From assembly GCF_024347475.1 (NCBI RefSeq), contig NZ_AP025488.1, forward strand, positions 558,001 to 622,000: a stretch of DNA of 64,000 bases, in the 5' to 3' direction. The notes under the pieces were generated by a model. That model did no database searches. It saw only the letters and a list, made by a program, of their open reading frames with translations, and was not told the origin of the DNA. This stretch comes from Vibrio fortis. GTDB taxonomy: Bacteria > Pseudomonadota > Gammaproteobacteria > Enterobacterales > Vibrionaceae. Shown here piece after piece: positions 37,976 to 47,259 of this stretch; the stretch's first letter is position 1; the number at the start of each line of letters is the position of its first letter. The position numbers and the translations under genes were made by a program.

Positions 37976-38029
37976 TTACGAGTAGTACGCTTCTTTTACT
38001 ACGGGCGCTAGTGGGTTCATTACAATCAT
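37976..38029 (-). CDS. Candidate 17-residue small protein or leader peptide
   Basis: ATG at 38029 is preceded by a full AAGGAG at seven bases, one of the best ribosome sites in the window. The peptide is MIVMNPLAPVVKEAYYS. A TATAAC -10-like hexamer lies farther upstream on the same strand (around 38092-38087). The ORF is isolated between a terminator upstream (38114-38148) and rsgA downstream. I do not recognise the peptide. Confidence 0.4.
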   Translation of the reverse strand: MIVMNPLAPVVKEAYYS

Positions 38030-38113
38030 CGATGTTCTCCTTGGTGAGTTATTGATTGCCGTGAGTACAACGTTACGTTATACCAATCGACTTTTATTTG
38101 CTTGGCGACTTTA

Positions 38114-38148
38114 ACAAAAAACCATGACAACGAGAAGCTGTCATGGTT
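38114..38148 (-). terminator. Terminator of the copper-handling operon
   Basis: Stem AACCATGACA/TGTCATGGTT with a 9-nt loop; T-rich on the minus strand. Confidence 0.85.
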
Positions 38149-38181
38149 AATTATTATGCGAAATTGAACTGAAATTCTAAT

Positions 38182-38637
38182 TTAATGATGAGAGTGGTCC
38201 ATTTTCTTCATGCCATTCATCACTTTTTTGACTGGGACTTCTACGGTTTGAGCCTCGCCATTCGCGTAGTTGAGAGTCAGAGCGATGCTTTGCCCTTCTT
38301 CAAGACGAGAAGCTAAATCAAATAACATGATGTGTAAGCTTCCCGGCTTAAGCTCTGTGCTGCCCTGCGCCGGTATTTGAATACTTTTAACCTGACGCAT
38401 TTTCATGACCTCACCTTCCATGATTACATCATGAAGTTCTACTTTCCCAGCTGCCGGTGTAGAGGCGGAAATCAGCGTGCGAGTTTCATCGCTGTGATTC
38501 ATCAGAGTAGTAAAAATGGCACTATTTACAGCGGAAGGTGGCATTGCGCGTGCGTAGGCGTCATGAATCATAACGTCACTGGCTTGAGCGACAGAACAAA
38601 GCAGAATACCTGCTAATGCGAGGGCTCTTAGTTTCAT
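38182..38637 (-). CDS. Copper chaperone PCu(A)C
   Basis: A 151-residue periplasmic copper(I) chaperone of the PCuAC family. The signal peptide (about 1-20, AQA) is followed by HDAYARAMPP, and the copper site motif H-M-X10-M-X21-H-X-M is met by the ELHDVIMEGEVMKMR block and LHIMLF. A Met/His-rich tail (MNGMKKMDHSHH) may add a second metal site. It delivers copper to the CuA centre of cytochrome oxidase with Sco. I chose ATG 38637 over TTG 38658. It is the last gene of a three-gene operon. Confidence 0.9.
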   Translation of the reverse strand: MKLRALALAGILLCSVAQASDVMIHDAYARAMPPSAVNSAIFTTLMNHSDETRTLISASTPAAGKVELHDVIMEGEVMKMRQVKSIQIPAQGSTELKPGSLHIMLFDLASRLEEGQSIALTLNYANGEAQTVEVPVKKVMNGMKKMDHSHH

Positions 38638-38693
38638 TATTATTGGTTCCCTAAACAATCTATTTGAATATGGTTAACGGCTATTGCTAGGTG

Positions 38694-39284
38694 TTATAGC
38701 TTTTTGATGGCATCAACAATCGGTGCTGGCGTAAGTGTATGTGGAACCTTGGTTATTAAAGTGCCATCAGGCTTTAAAAAATAGAAGTAAGAGCTGTGAT
38801 CGAGCGTGTACTCAAGCTCTGAGCCTTCTAATTCTGATTTACGGAAAATCACACCATAGTTGTGAGCCAATGCAGTTGTAATATCAAGTGGACCGCTTAA
38901 GCCTTCCATATTCGGATGGAAGTATTGTGCGTATTCATAAGACGCTTCTGCAGCGTCACGCTCTGGGTCTAGAGAGATAAACATCGGACGAACGCTCGAG
39001 ACTTCTTCTTCGGAAAGTTGATTGAGCGCGCCAGCAAGCATGGCTAATGACGTCGGACAAACATCAGGGCAGCGTGTAAAACCAAAGTACACAATTCGAA
39101 CTCGAGTATCGCTTTCGTCGAAGATTTCCACAGGTTTGTTATCTTTACCAAACAGGGTGGTCGCTGAGATTTGCTGCTCTTTTTCTAGCTGCATCTGAGC
39201 TTTATTTTGTTCATCGAGATAGGTTTTAACTCCGAACCCTAGTACGAACGCCACGACTAGTGCGAGTGACCAGTTTTTACTCAT
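38694..39284 (-). CDS. SCO1/SenC-family copper protein
   Basis: A 196-residue thioredoxin-fold protein anchored by an N-terminal TM helix (about 5-22). The copper-binding CxxxC motif is in FGFTRCPDVCPTS (about 72-84), and the third ligand His is in TLDHSSYFY (about 161). It acts with PCuAC in CuA assembly or redox control of the oxidase. Its ATG overlaps the stop of the upstream gene by four bases (ATGA), implying translational coupling. Confidence 0.92.
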   Translation of the reverse strand: MSKNWSLALVVAFVLGFGVKTYLDEQNKAQMQLEKEQQISATTLFGKDNKPVEIFDESDTRVRIVYFGFTRCPDVCPTSLAMLAGALNQLSEEEVSSVRPMFISLDPERDAAEASYEYAQYFHPNMEGLSGPLDITTALAHNYGVIFRKSELEGSELEYTLDHSSYFYFLKPDGTLITKVPHTLTPAPIVDAIKKL

Positions 39285-39733
39285 CTTTCCATCCTTATTG
39301 CTGGGTGTACCGTATTATTCCCGTCGGTTAATTCACCGAGCCACGTCATTTTATCCATGGTGCATACAGGTAAAATTACGTCACCTTGGAAGGTATTCCC
39401 TTCGGTGCGTGTTAATTGAAATCTTGCTGTTCCCATCTCCATTTCTAAACCACTGAGTGACAACTGAAGTTGGTCGGAACTAGTGCCATCCCAAGTGACA
39501 GTTAGGGTAGCAGGGACCAGAGGCTGAGCCGTATCGTGCTCAAACACCATGGTGACAGAATCTTGATCGCACTCCTGTGTGCTCAACATGCAGTATTGAC
39601 TGATGTCACGCTCGGTGTGCGTATCTAAAGTGTGGTTTATTTGTTCGAGTAGTTGTGGGCCAAAGAAGCCGGCAAGCAGTGCTGCGCTTACCATCGCAAC
39701 CTTTAGTGCTGGGTGCATAGGGGCTCTCATCAT
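39281..39733 (-). CDS. Membrane-anchored hypothetical protein of the copper operon
   Basis: A 150-residue protein with one N-terminal helix (about 9-27) and a periplasmic domain of beta character containing Cys48, Cys54 and Cys124 and several Met. I do not recognise its family. It is the first gene of the operon with sco and PCuAC, so a role in copper delivery or cytochrome oxidase assembly is likely but inferred. Confidence 0.75.
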   Translation of the reverse strand: MMRAPMHPALKVAMVSAALLAGFFGPQLLEQINHTLDTHTERDISQYCMLSTQECDQDSVTMVFEHDTAQPLVPATLTVTWDGTSSDQLQLSLSGLEMEMGTARFQLTRTEGNTFQGDVILPVCTMDKMTWLGELTDGNNTVHPAIRMER

Positions 39734-39871
39734 TCCATTTTATTGATAAGCGATGGTATCACAAAGCTCAGTACGTGCTTGTATCAAAAAACAATTTTGT
39801 GCGGAGGGTAGAAGCTTTGCCTGGCTCGAATTTGCGGCTAGGTGAATGAACTTTGTCTATTTATCGAATAC

Positions 39872-39900
39872 AAAAAAGCGAAGCTGGACACTTCGCTTTT
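39872..39900 (-). terminator. Terminator of the DUF368 gene
   Basis: Stem AAAAGCGAAG/CTTCGCTTTT with a 7-nt loop. Confidence 0.85.
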
Positions 39901-39932
39901 GGTGATTAGGTTACATGCTAACTTAAGCTCTA

Positions 39933-40853
39933 TTAGTGACCGCTGCGCTCTGCAAATTTCTCTAGACCGAGTACTAAAGCAATTGCAGCAAGCATCATAA
40001 TAACAGCCAGAACAAGCTGTGACGGTTGCGATGTTACCGCTTCGAAATCAAATGGCGACAAGTTTTCTTGAATCAGTGGTACCTGTTCACCTTTAGAGTT
40101 GGTGCGCCAACTGATGGTCTCTTTCCAAGGCCAGATCTTAGGTAGCGTGCCAATCATTAAGCCTGTTAGGAACACTAAGGTTACATCTCTGAATGAGCGT
40201 AACAGCCAAGAAAGAACATGAGAGAAGCTCAAAAGACCAATCACACATCCAGAAAGAAACAGCAGCAGGATGTCGATTTGGAACCCTTTTACCGCAGCAA
40301 GCACAGGTGTGTACATGCCGATGAGTAGCAAAATGAAACTGCCCGAGATGCCAGGTAGGATCATGGCACAGATTGCAATTGCACCGGCTAGCATGACATT
40401 AATGCTGGTTGGTTCCATGTGTAGTGGTTTAAGTACAGTGATGCTGTAGGCAAACGCAACACCAAGTAATAGGAATAAACCACGTATTACGTCGCGCTTT
40501 TCAACTTGCTTGAGAATATGGAACACAGAGACCAATATCAGACCGAAGAAGAAAGACCAAAGTGGTACAGGGTGAGCGACCAGTAACCAAGAGATGAGTT
40601 TCGCTAAGGTTGCAATGCTGGTGAACACACCACCAAATAGAGCGATTAAGAAGAAGCCATTAATATGATTGAATGCAGCTTTAAAGCCATCGCGTTTCCA
40701 AATGCCTAAAACGCTCGGGTTGATTCGACGAATGCTTTCTAAAAGCGTGTCATAAATGCCAGTAATAAAGGCAATGGTGCCACCCGATACACCAGGTACA
40801 ACGTCTGCTGCACCCATCGCCATGCCTTTAAAAAAAGTACTTAAGTAGTTCAT
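39933..40853 (-). CDS. DUF368 membrane protein (polyprenyl-phosphate translocase-type family)
   Basis: A 306-residue multispanning protein, about eight to nine helices. The signature FKGMAMGAADVVPGVSGGTIAFITGIY (about 8-34) and its internal echo MILPGISGSFILLLIGMY define DUF368; members have recently been proposed to recycle undecaprenyl phosphate across the membrane. I start it at ATG 40853 because the 36 extra residues of the longer frame are unlike the family. It is divergent from qrr. Confidence 0.88.
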   Translation of the reverse strand: MNYLSTFFKGMAMGAADVVPGVSGGTIAFITGIYDTLLESIRRINPSVLGIWKRDGFKAAFNHINGFFLIALFGGVFTSIATLAKLISWLLVAHPVPLWSFFFGLILVSVFHILKQVEKRDVIRGLFLLLGVAFAYSITVLKPLHMEPTSINVMLAGAIAICAMILPGISGSFILLLIGMYTPVLAAVKGFQIDILLLFLSGCVIGLLSFSHVLSWLLRSFRDVTLVFLTGLMIGTLPKIWPWKETISWRTNSKGEQVPLIQENLSPFDFEAVTSQPSQLVLAVIMMLAAIALVLGLEKFAERSGH

Positions 40854-41079
40854 TTGTCTCTGAGAGTTAATAATGGTTTGCTGCAGTATACAAACTTTGG
40901 TGTAAAAAAAGTATGAATATGCAATCAGGGACGTCACTTTAATTATTTGGTCATTTAACAAAGGTAGGCTGTGTCATCAAATTCATTCTGGGAATCGAAT
41001 TTATAGGCTTATCCACTGATGTTGAATCGCAATATTACGTAATTAAATGAAATTGATTTCTTATGCGGATTGCGTTGCT

Positions 41080-41105
41080 TTGCATTATGCAATTGCAATT
41101 TGCAC
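41080..41105. promoter_or_regulatory. Two LuxO-binding sites upstream of qrr
   Basis: TTGCATTATGCAA (41080-41092, a perfect dyad) and TTGCAATTTGCAC (41093-41105) match the LuxO consensus TTGCA-N3-TGCAA. They lie about 65-90 bp upstream of the sigma-54 promoter, the usual enhancer position. Confidence 0.88.
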
Positions 41106-41166
41106 ATTTAGAATCGTTTATGGTGCTTTTTTTGCGATATCATCCCAAAAAATCGACCTTTTAAAG

Positions 41167-41184
41167 TTGGCACGCATCCTGCTT
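41167..41184 (+). promoter_or_regulatory. Sigma-54 promoter of qrr
   Basis: TTGGCACGCATCCTGCTT has the -24 GG (41169-41170) and -12 GC (41181-41182) at the required 10-bp spacing. Transcription should start near 41193. Confidence 0.92.
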
Positions 41185-41192
41185 AATACTAA

Positions 41193-41304
41193 GTGACCCT
41201 TCTTAAGCCGAGGGTCACCTAGCCAACTGACGTTGTTAGTGAACCTGATTTTTGTTCACACATATATAGAGCCAATCGCGTATATTGCGGTTGGCTATTT
41301 TTTT
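41193..41304 (+). ncRNA. qrr: Qrr quorum-regulatory small RNA
   Basis: About 112 nt. Stem-loop 1 is GTGACCCT/AGGGTCAC (41193-41200 with 41211-41218). It is followed by the invariant Qrr target-pairing region containing CCAACTGACGTTGTTAGTGA (41223-41242), and ends in a terminator AGCCAATCGC/GCGGTTGGCT with seven T. Qrr RNAs act with Hfq; at low cell density phosphorylated LuxO and sigma-54 switch them on, and they repress the LuxR/HapR/OpaR-type master regulator mRNA and activate AphA. The LuxO sites and sigma-54 promoter are both in place. Which Qrr number this is cannot be told. It lies between the DUF368 gene and malT and is convergent with malT. Confidence 0.95.
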
Positions 41305-41399
41305 GTCTGTAAGTCAGTATTGTTTGTTTTATAAGCAAAAAAAAAGCTAGCCACCATAGGCGACTAGCTGTTCCTTTCCTTCGAAATCTCGAATCTTCT

Positions 41400-44108
41400 T
41401 TAGTATCCCATTAACTGTAATAAGTTCTCAGCGGTACTGATCGCCTCTTTACGGTTAGCGATATTTAATTTCTGATACAAGTTACGAATGTGGGTCTTGA
41501 TGGTTGTACCCGCCACATCGAGCTCTTGTGCAATTTGCTCGTTGCTAAAGCCCGAGTAGATAAGCCCGAGTACTTGCCATTCACGCTGTGTGAGTGGGCT
41601 GGTGCGTACAAGCTCAGGAATGTTAGGGTGATTGACCAAGTTCTCTACAAAGTCTTCATCGAAGTGTACAGAGCGGCTTCGCTGTGTGGTTGAGATGTCT
41701 TTCATGATTTGTTGAGCACGGTGTCGCTCTAGATCGCCTAGACCTGGTTTGTTGCTCAGCTTATCAAGAATATGACCAATCGTTGATCCATCAACAAGGA
41801 AGTTACCGACCATACCCGTTTGGTTCGTCATGTGCAGTGCTTCCTCAAGCAGCACACGTGCGCTCTCTTCGTCGTTGGTTTGAATACGAAGTACAGCTTC
41901 AACGATTAGGTTACGGTTGGTATCTGTCACCAGGTGAGAGCGTTTTGCTTCGCTCTTCAAGAATACTAATGCTTCTTCCGCCTCTTCAAACTGCTCCAAC
42001 ATAATGTGCGCACGTACTATGTTGCGCCATTGCAGCTGGCAGAAGTGGTTGCTAGCTGATTCAGGACGAACTGCAACGTTTAACCAATCTTGAATCGAAT
42101 CTTTATCGCCTTTTACCTGCCAGAATAGCAGCAGAGAAAGAGAGGCATTGGCTGTCCAATCTACGTGGTACGTGGATTGACGAAGTAGGTGTTGAATCTG
42201 ATCGATAAACTTCGCCGCTTTGTCGATTTCACCACGGCTTAATGCAATGCGAGCAAGCATCGAGTAGCTGTGAAGATGCTTACTTGGTGAGTGGTGACCT
42301 AGAATATCTAAGCCTTTGTAACAGCACTCTTCAGCTTCGTCTAAACGGTTCCAACACCAACAGATCTGAGCACGGACGCGTAATAGGAATTCGTGTAGTG
42401 GTACGTACTGCAGCTGGTGCTCTTCGATAAGCTTGAAGGCACTGTCTTGCAGTTCGAATGCTGCTTGAACATAACCTTGCGCAATCAAGATCTCGCTCTG
42501 TTGCAAGATTGCCCAGAGTGCTTGATGGTAAACCTGATACTGGCGCGCCAGTTTTTCGGTTTGCTGCATCATAGGCAATGCACGGCTTAGGTTACCCATT
42601 ACGTGGTTAACTTCACCAACAACAGAAGTCGCAACAATACGGCTGCGATAGACGGTGGTATTGAGTTGACTCAGTGCTAACTCTGCGAGTTCTAGTGCTT
42701 TTTCAGGCTCATTGCTGTTGATCGCTACCTGCGCTCGTAGCGCGTTGTATTGACCTTGCTGTTGAGTGTCGAGCTCAATATTACGTGCTTGATATTGAGA
42801 CTCCGCTTCTTCTAACAGCGTACCAACTTGATCATAGCGGTGTTGGCTTTGTGCCAACCAAGCTCGTAGCATTGAGAGCTTAGGATCGCTGTAAAGCTGA
42901 TCCGGTGTCAGTTGTTTGATCGCCATTTCCAATGAAGACAGTTCACCTTGGTTGAACATCTGCCAACCGTGAGTGCCTAGGATCTGTACAATCAGCTCCG
43001 CATTATTGGCTCTTTGTGCATGGCGAAGAGCTTGGTGAGGCGTGTTCTGCTTGAGCCAAGCATGAGCTGCGGCGTTGTGCAGTTCAGCCTCTTGTTGTGG
43101 TATGCGTGCTTGACGCTCGTGCGCCAAAAACTCACCGAATAGATTGTGGAAGCGATACCAGTTTTTCTCGCCCTCTAGTGGGTAGATAAACAACCCAAAT
43201 CGGTTGAGTGATTCAATCATACCTAGAGCATCTTCACGCTGCGTGAGCGCACAAACTAACTCGTCATTGAAGTGATCCAGCACCGAGCACTGCATTAAGA
43301 AATGGCGAGTCTCTTTGTCTAATAGATCAAATACTTCTTCTACTAAATAGTCCCAAAGGTGAGCATGATTAAAATGAGAAACCGACTCTGCCGATTGGGC
43401 GAGGGTGCGTTTTTGATGTTGCGCTTGCAGGGCAATTAGCTGAAGTGCAGAAGGCCAGCCCTCTACATAGGCACAGATACTGCCTGCCGTAGTGTCATCG
43501 ACACCGTCAGTAACACGTTGATTAAAGAAGCGGGTGGTTTCTTCAGTATCGAAAGCCAATGAATCGTTACCTAATTCAATCATTAGGTCGCGCACACGTA
43601 GGTTTGCTGTACCGAGTGGTGGCGTACCGCGGCTTGTCACAACAAGCGTTAGGTTATCTGGCATGTGTTTTAAGAAGAAGCGCATGGCTTCATGCACATC
43701 GTCATTATTAACGAGATGATAGTCATCAAGTACAAGGAAGCACTCATGGTGAAAGTTTGCCATCTCTGCGAATACTTCGCTCAATAAGGAGTGAAGCGAT
43801 GAGAATTGACGCTTTTCCGCTAACTTCTGGGCGTTAGGGCAAGCATTTTGTGTCGCCTTGTTGAGAGACTGAAGCAGGTAGTTGATGAAACGGAAGGCAT
43901 CATTGTCGCTGTCGTCAATGCTGTACCAACCTACATTGGGTTTATCAACTAGCCACTGAGCCGCCATGGTAGTTTTTCCATAGCCAGCAGGGGAGCGGAA
44001 TAATACGAGCTTATAGCAGTCGGCATTTTGCAGCAGATCTAATACGCGTGGTCTTAAGATTGCGTTGTGTAATCGCCCTGGGCGAGTCAGTTTAGACGGG
44101 ATCCACAT
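41400..44108 (-). CDS. malT: MalT, ATP-dependent maltose-regulon activator
   Basis: A 902-residue STAND-family activator. N-terminal NTPase: Walker [10 protein letters not shown] (39-47), Walker [10 protein letters not shown]; winged-helix and TPR-like sensor regions (about 240-820); C-terminal LuxR-type HTH (about 835-900: [43 protein letters not shown]). In enteric bacteria it binds ATP and maltotriose and activates genes with GGGGA(T/G)GAGG boxes; such boxes lie before lamB, pulA, the amylase and malP here. It is divergent from malP across 567 bp, as in E. coli. Length and ends match the family well. Confidence 0.95.
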   Translation of the reverse strand: MWIPSKLTRPGRLHNAILRPRVLDLLQNADCYKLVLFRSPAGYGKTTMAAQWLVDKPNVGWYSIDDSDNDAFRFINYLLQSLNKATQNACPNAQKLAEKRQFSSLHSLLSEVFAEMANFHHECFLVLDDYHLVNNDDVHEAMRFFLKHMPDNLTLVVTSRGTPPLGTANLRVRDLMIELGNDSLAFDTEETTRFFNQRVTDGVDDTTAGSICAYVEGWPSALQLIALQAQHQKRTLAQSAESVSHFNHAHLWDYLVEEVFDLLDKETRHFLMQCSVLDHFNDELVCALTQREDALGMIESLNRFGLFIYPLEGEKNWYRFHNLFGEFLAHERQARIPQQEAELHNAAAHAWLKQNTPHQALRHAQRANNAELIVQILGTHGWQMFNQGELSSLEMAIKQLTPDQLYSDPKLSMLRAWLAQSQHRYDQVGTLLEEAESQYQARNIELDTQQQGQYNALRAQVAINSNEPEKALELAELALSQLNTTVYRSRIVATSVVGEVNHVMGNLSRALPMMQQTEKLARQYQVYHQALWAILQQSEILIAQGYVQAAFELQDSAFKLIEEHQLQYVPLHEFLLRVRAQICWCWNRLDEAEECCYKGLDILGHHSPSKHLHSYSMLARIALSRGEIDKAAKFIDQIQHLLRQSTYHVDWTANASLSLLLFWQVKGDKDSIQDWLNVAVRPESASNHFCQLQWRNIVRAHIMLEQFEEAEEALVFLKSEAKRSHLVTDTNRNLIVEAVLRIQTNDEESARVLLEEALHMTNQTGMVGNFLVDGSTIGHILDKLSNKPGLGDLERHRAQQIMKDISTTQRSRSVHFDEDFVENLVNHPNIPELVRTSPLTQREWQVLGLIYSGFSNEQIAQELDVAGTTIKTHIRNLYQKLNIANRKEAISTAENLLQLMGY

Positions 44109-44480
44109 GTCGAAGGTTACCTATTCCATGGCCCTTGTCTTTATAAGAAGAGTCGATTGCGTCTAACCGACCATCAAAACAAAAGCCGTCATGAATTAAT
44201 TCTGAAGCTATGTTACGTGAAGAAAAATGGCCCAGACCATGATCAGCCTCAGAAACCTTGCACTGTGGCATATTTTGACCCAACTACGCCCTTTAATTGT
44301 GACTTTAATCACTAAATGGGGTGGTTTGTGATCGTGATGTTGCTCGTTTCTACACATGAATTTGTGAAAAAGATGAGAACGTGAAAAATATTTCGTGATC
44401 TAAATATCAGAACTCGCAAGAAAGTGAAAATAGGTAAACAAAAAATTCATCATTCAAAGTTAAGTTATGGAACGGGGGCT
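44109..44480. other. malT leader and promoter region
   Basis: No gene. The 64-codon minus frame at 44092-44283 lacks support. A weaker CRP-like CGTGATCTAAATATCA lies near 44391-44406. Confidence 0.4.
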
Positions 44481-44496
44481 TGTGATCATAATCACT
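44481..44496. promoter_or_regulatory. CRP site in the malT-malP intergenic region
   Basis: TGTGA-TCATAA-TCACT matches the CRP consensus at nine of ten core positions; 180 bp before malP and 373 bp before malT. Confidence 0.65.
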
Positions 44497-44550
44497 CCAA
44501 TTTTTTATTCTGGAGCTGAACATGAGATTTGGATCACTAACCCAACGTCA

Positions 44551-44606
44551 GTACGCCCCCTACGCCCTTTCATCTACTCCTAGTCATCCGTTAGACCGGG
44601 ATGATG
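44551..44606. promoter_or_regulatory. MalT-box-like cluster upstream of malP
   Basis: Minus strand: AAAGGGCGTAGGGGGCG (44570-44554) and GGATGACTAGGAGTAGATG (44589-44571). Plus strand: CGGGATGATG (44597-44606, 8/10). The AAGGGCGTAG decamer is shared with pulA. Orientation of the true sites is uncertain. Confidence 0.5.
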
Positions 44607-44675
44607 TTTAGTTAATTGTGACCATGCACGATATGTCACAGATGAATTAGAACAAATAAAAGCGAGATTTCTGAA

Positions 44676-47129
44676 ATGAAAGCAACTCAGCAAAAAACTT
44701 TTGATAAAGTGTCGTTCCAAGAAAGTGTTAAGAAACACCTATCTGCAACCTACGCTACTACAGTAGAAACAGCGGATAGCCGCGCATGGTACCTAGCAAT
44801 GGGTCGTGCTTTAGCAGAACTTACTACATTTGATCTGCTTGCTACTGAAAACGATGAGAAGATTAAGAACGCTAAGAGCGTTAACTACCTATCTCTAGAG
44901 TTCCTGATTGGTCGTCTAACAGGTAACAACCTGATTAGCATGGGTCTTTACGAGCAAATCACTCACGCAATGGAAGAGCTAGGTCAAAACCTAACTGACC
45001 TTCTAGAAGAAGAGCGTGACCCATCACTAGGTAACGGTGGTCTAGGTCGTCTAGCTGCATGTTTCATGGACTCTTGTGCAGCACAAGAATTCCCAACAGT
45101 AGGTTACGGCCTACACTACGAGTACGGTCTATTTAAGCAATCTTTCGAAGATGGCCGTCAAAAAGAAGCACCAGACGCATGGCGTGGTGTTGAAGGCTAC
45201 CCATGGGAAGTAGCTCGTCCAGAGCTTGCACAACACATCGGTTTCTACGGTCACGTTGAAGTGGAATATGTAGACGGTCGCGAAGTACGTACTTGGGTTC
45301 CAGGTATGGAAGTAAAAGCAATGCCTTGGGATCTCCCTATCGTAGGTTACGAGTCAGACACGGTTTACCCACTGCGTCTTTGGGAATGTCAGGCTATTGC
45401 ACCATTCTCACTAGCAAGCTTCAACAACGGTGACTACTTCGAAGCACAACACGCGCTAATCGATGCTGGTAACATCACTAAGGTTCTATACCCGAACGAC
45501 AACCACGAAAAAGGTAAGACTCTTCGTCTAATGCAGCAGTACTTCCACTCTGCAGCGTCTGTTCGCGATATCCTACGTCGTCACGAAGCAGCAGGTTTTG
45601 CTCTAGCCGATCTACCTAAGCAAGAGACTATCCAGCTTAACGATACGCACCCAACAATCGCTATCCCTGAGCTAATGCGCATTCTTATCGATGAGAAAGG
45701 TCTAGATTGGGATACTGCTTGGGACATCAGTGCAAACACGTTCGCATACACGAACCACACACTACTTCCTGAAGCTCTAGAGACTTGGTCTGAGTCGCTA
45801 ATCCAGCGCCTACTTCCACGTCACATGGAGATCATTTTCGAAATCAACCACCGCTTCCTACAAGAAGTTCGTAAGATGTGGCCTGGTGACGGTGAGAAGC
45901 AAGCGAAGCTTTCTATCATCCAAGAAGGTTTCCACCGCATGGTTCGCATGGCAAACCTATGTGTAATCGGCTCTTACAAAGTAAACGGTGTAGCAGCGCT
46001 TCACTCACAGCTAGTTAAGAAAGACCTATTCCCTGAGTTCAACGAGATCTTCCCAGGTAAACTGACTAACGTGACAAACGGTATCACGCCACGTCGTTGG
46101 TTGAAGTTCTGTAACCCAGGTCTATCTAAGCTTATTACAGACAAGATTGGTTCTGAGTGGCCAGCGAAACTAGAGCAGCTTGAAGGCATCGCTCAGTACG
46201 CAACAGACGCGAAATTCCAAAAAGAATTCATGGCTGTTAAGAAAGAAAACAAACAGCGTCTTGCTGATTGGGTTCAAGAGAACATGGGTATCGAGCTAGA
46301 TACTAACGCTATCTTCGACGTACAGATCAAGCGTCTGCACGAGTACAAGCGTCAGCACCTAGACTTGCTGCACATCCTATCTCTATACCACCGTATCCTG
46401 AACGAACCTGGTTTTGAGTGTGAGCCACGTGTATGTTTCTTCGCAGCGAAAGCAGCTCCGGGTTACCACCTAGCGAAAGAAATCATCTTCGCGGTGAACA
46501 AGATTGCAGAGAAGATCAACAACGATCCTCGTATCGGTAACAAGCTGAAAGTGGTATTCATCCCTGACTACCGTGTAAGCATGGCGGAAATCATCATCCC
46601 AGCAGCAGACGTTTCTCAACAAATCTCGCTAGCGGGTAAAGAAGCTTCTGGTACAGGTAACATGAAGATGGCTCTAAACGGTGCTCTAACTATCGGTACG
46701 ATGGATGGTGCAAACGTAGAGATTCGTGAAGAAGTTGGCGAAGAAAACATCTACATCTTCGGCCTAGACGTTGATGGTGTTCAAGCGGTGAAAGCGCAAG
46801 GTTACAACCCTTACGACTACTACCACGCAGACCCACTACTGAAAGCGTCACTTGACCTACTAACGGGTGAAGAGTTCACTCCAGGTCAACCAGGTCTACT
46901 ACGTGCAACGTTTGATAGCCTACTAGATGGCGGTGACCCATACCTATGTCTGGCGGACTTCGCATCTTACGTGAAAGCACATGAAGACATGGACAAGCAA
47001 TACAAAGACCAAGCGGGCTGGGCTAAGAAAGCCATCCTAAACACCGCGTTGGTTGGTAAGTTCACATCAGACCGCTCAATCCGCGACTACGTGAACAACA
47101 TTTGGAAACTAGAAGCGGTTAAACGTTAA
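44676..47129 (+). CDS. malP: Glycogen/maltodextrin phosphorylase MalP
   Basis: A 817-residue GT35 phosphorylase that releases glucose-1-phosphate from alpha-1,4-glucans. The opening ADSRAWYLAMGRALAE, EERDPSLGNGGLGRLAACFMDS, and the PLP-binding EASGTGNMKMALNGALTIGT with Lys664 are complete. It has no long regulatory N-terminus, as in bacterial MalP. It is first in the order malP-malQ-glgB. The 3' hairpin before malQ may reduce expression of malQ. Confidence 0.95.
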   Translation: MKATQQKTFDKVSFQESVKKHLSATYATTVETADSRAWYLAMGRALAELTTFDLLATENDEKIKNAKSVNYLSLEFLIGRLTGNNLISMGLYEQITHAMEELGQNLTDLLEEERDPSLGNGGLGRLAACFMDSCAAQEFPTVGYGLHYEYGLFKQSFEDGRQKEAPDAWRGVEGYPWEVARPELAQHIGFYGHVEVEYVDGREVRTWVPGMEVKAMPWDLPIVGYESDTVYPLRLWECQAIAPFSLASFNNGDYFEAQHALIDAGNITKVLYPNDNHEKGKTLRLMQQYFHSAASVRDILRRHEAAGFALADLPKQETIQLNDTHPTIAIPELMRILIDEKGLDWDTAWDISANTFAYTNHTLLPEALETWSESLIQRLLPRHMEIIFEINHRFLQEVRKMWPGDGEKQAKLSIIQEGFHRMVRMANLCVIGSYKVNGVAALHSQLVKKDLFPEFNEIFPGKLTNVTNGITPRRWLKFCNPGLSKLITDKIGSEWPAKLEQLEGIAQYATDAKFQKEFMAVKKENKQRLADWVQENMGIELDTNAIFDVQIKRLHEYKRQHLDLLHILSLYHRILNEPGFECEPRVCFFAAKAAPGYHLAKEIIFAVNKIAEKINNDPRIGNKLKVVFIPDYRVSMAEIIIPAADVSQQISLAGKEASGTGNMKMALNGALTIGTMDGANVEIREEVGEENIYIFGLDVDGVQAVKAQGYNPYDYYHADPLLKASLDLLTGEEFTPGQPGLLRATFDSLLDGGDPYLCLADFASYVKAHEDMDKQYKDQAGWAKKAILNTALVGKFTSDRSIRDYVNNIWKLEAVKR

Positions 47130-47142
47130 TAGAACCCAAAAA

Positions 47143-47167
47143 AGCCAAGGCAGTTTCTGCCTTGGCT
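47143..47167 (+). terminator. Hairpin between malP and malQ
   Basis: Perfect 11-bp stem AGCCAAGGCAG/CTGCCTTGGCT with a 3-nt loop and no real T run: a processing or stability hairpin rather than a full terminator. Confidence 0.6.
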
Positions 47168-47259
47168 CAATTAGTTGGCTCAAAGCTAAATTGAAATAAA
47201 TAAACTTAGATAAATAACCCTACAAAATTGAAAGCGTTAGCGCGTTTTCGGAGATAGCG

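Noticed and set aside
44092..44283. 63-codon minus-strand ORF overlapping the malT start
   Set aside because: malT starts at 44108 with a family-typical N-terminus; the frame is chance.
47143..47167. Full Rho-independent terminator splitting malP and malQ
   Set aside because: The hairpin is strong but has no T run on the plus strand; more likely an mRNA-stability or partial element.
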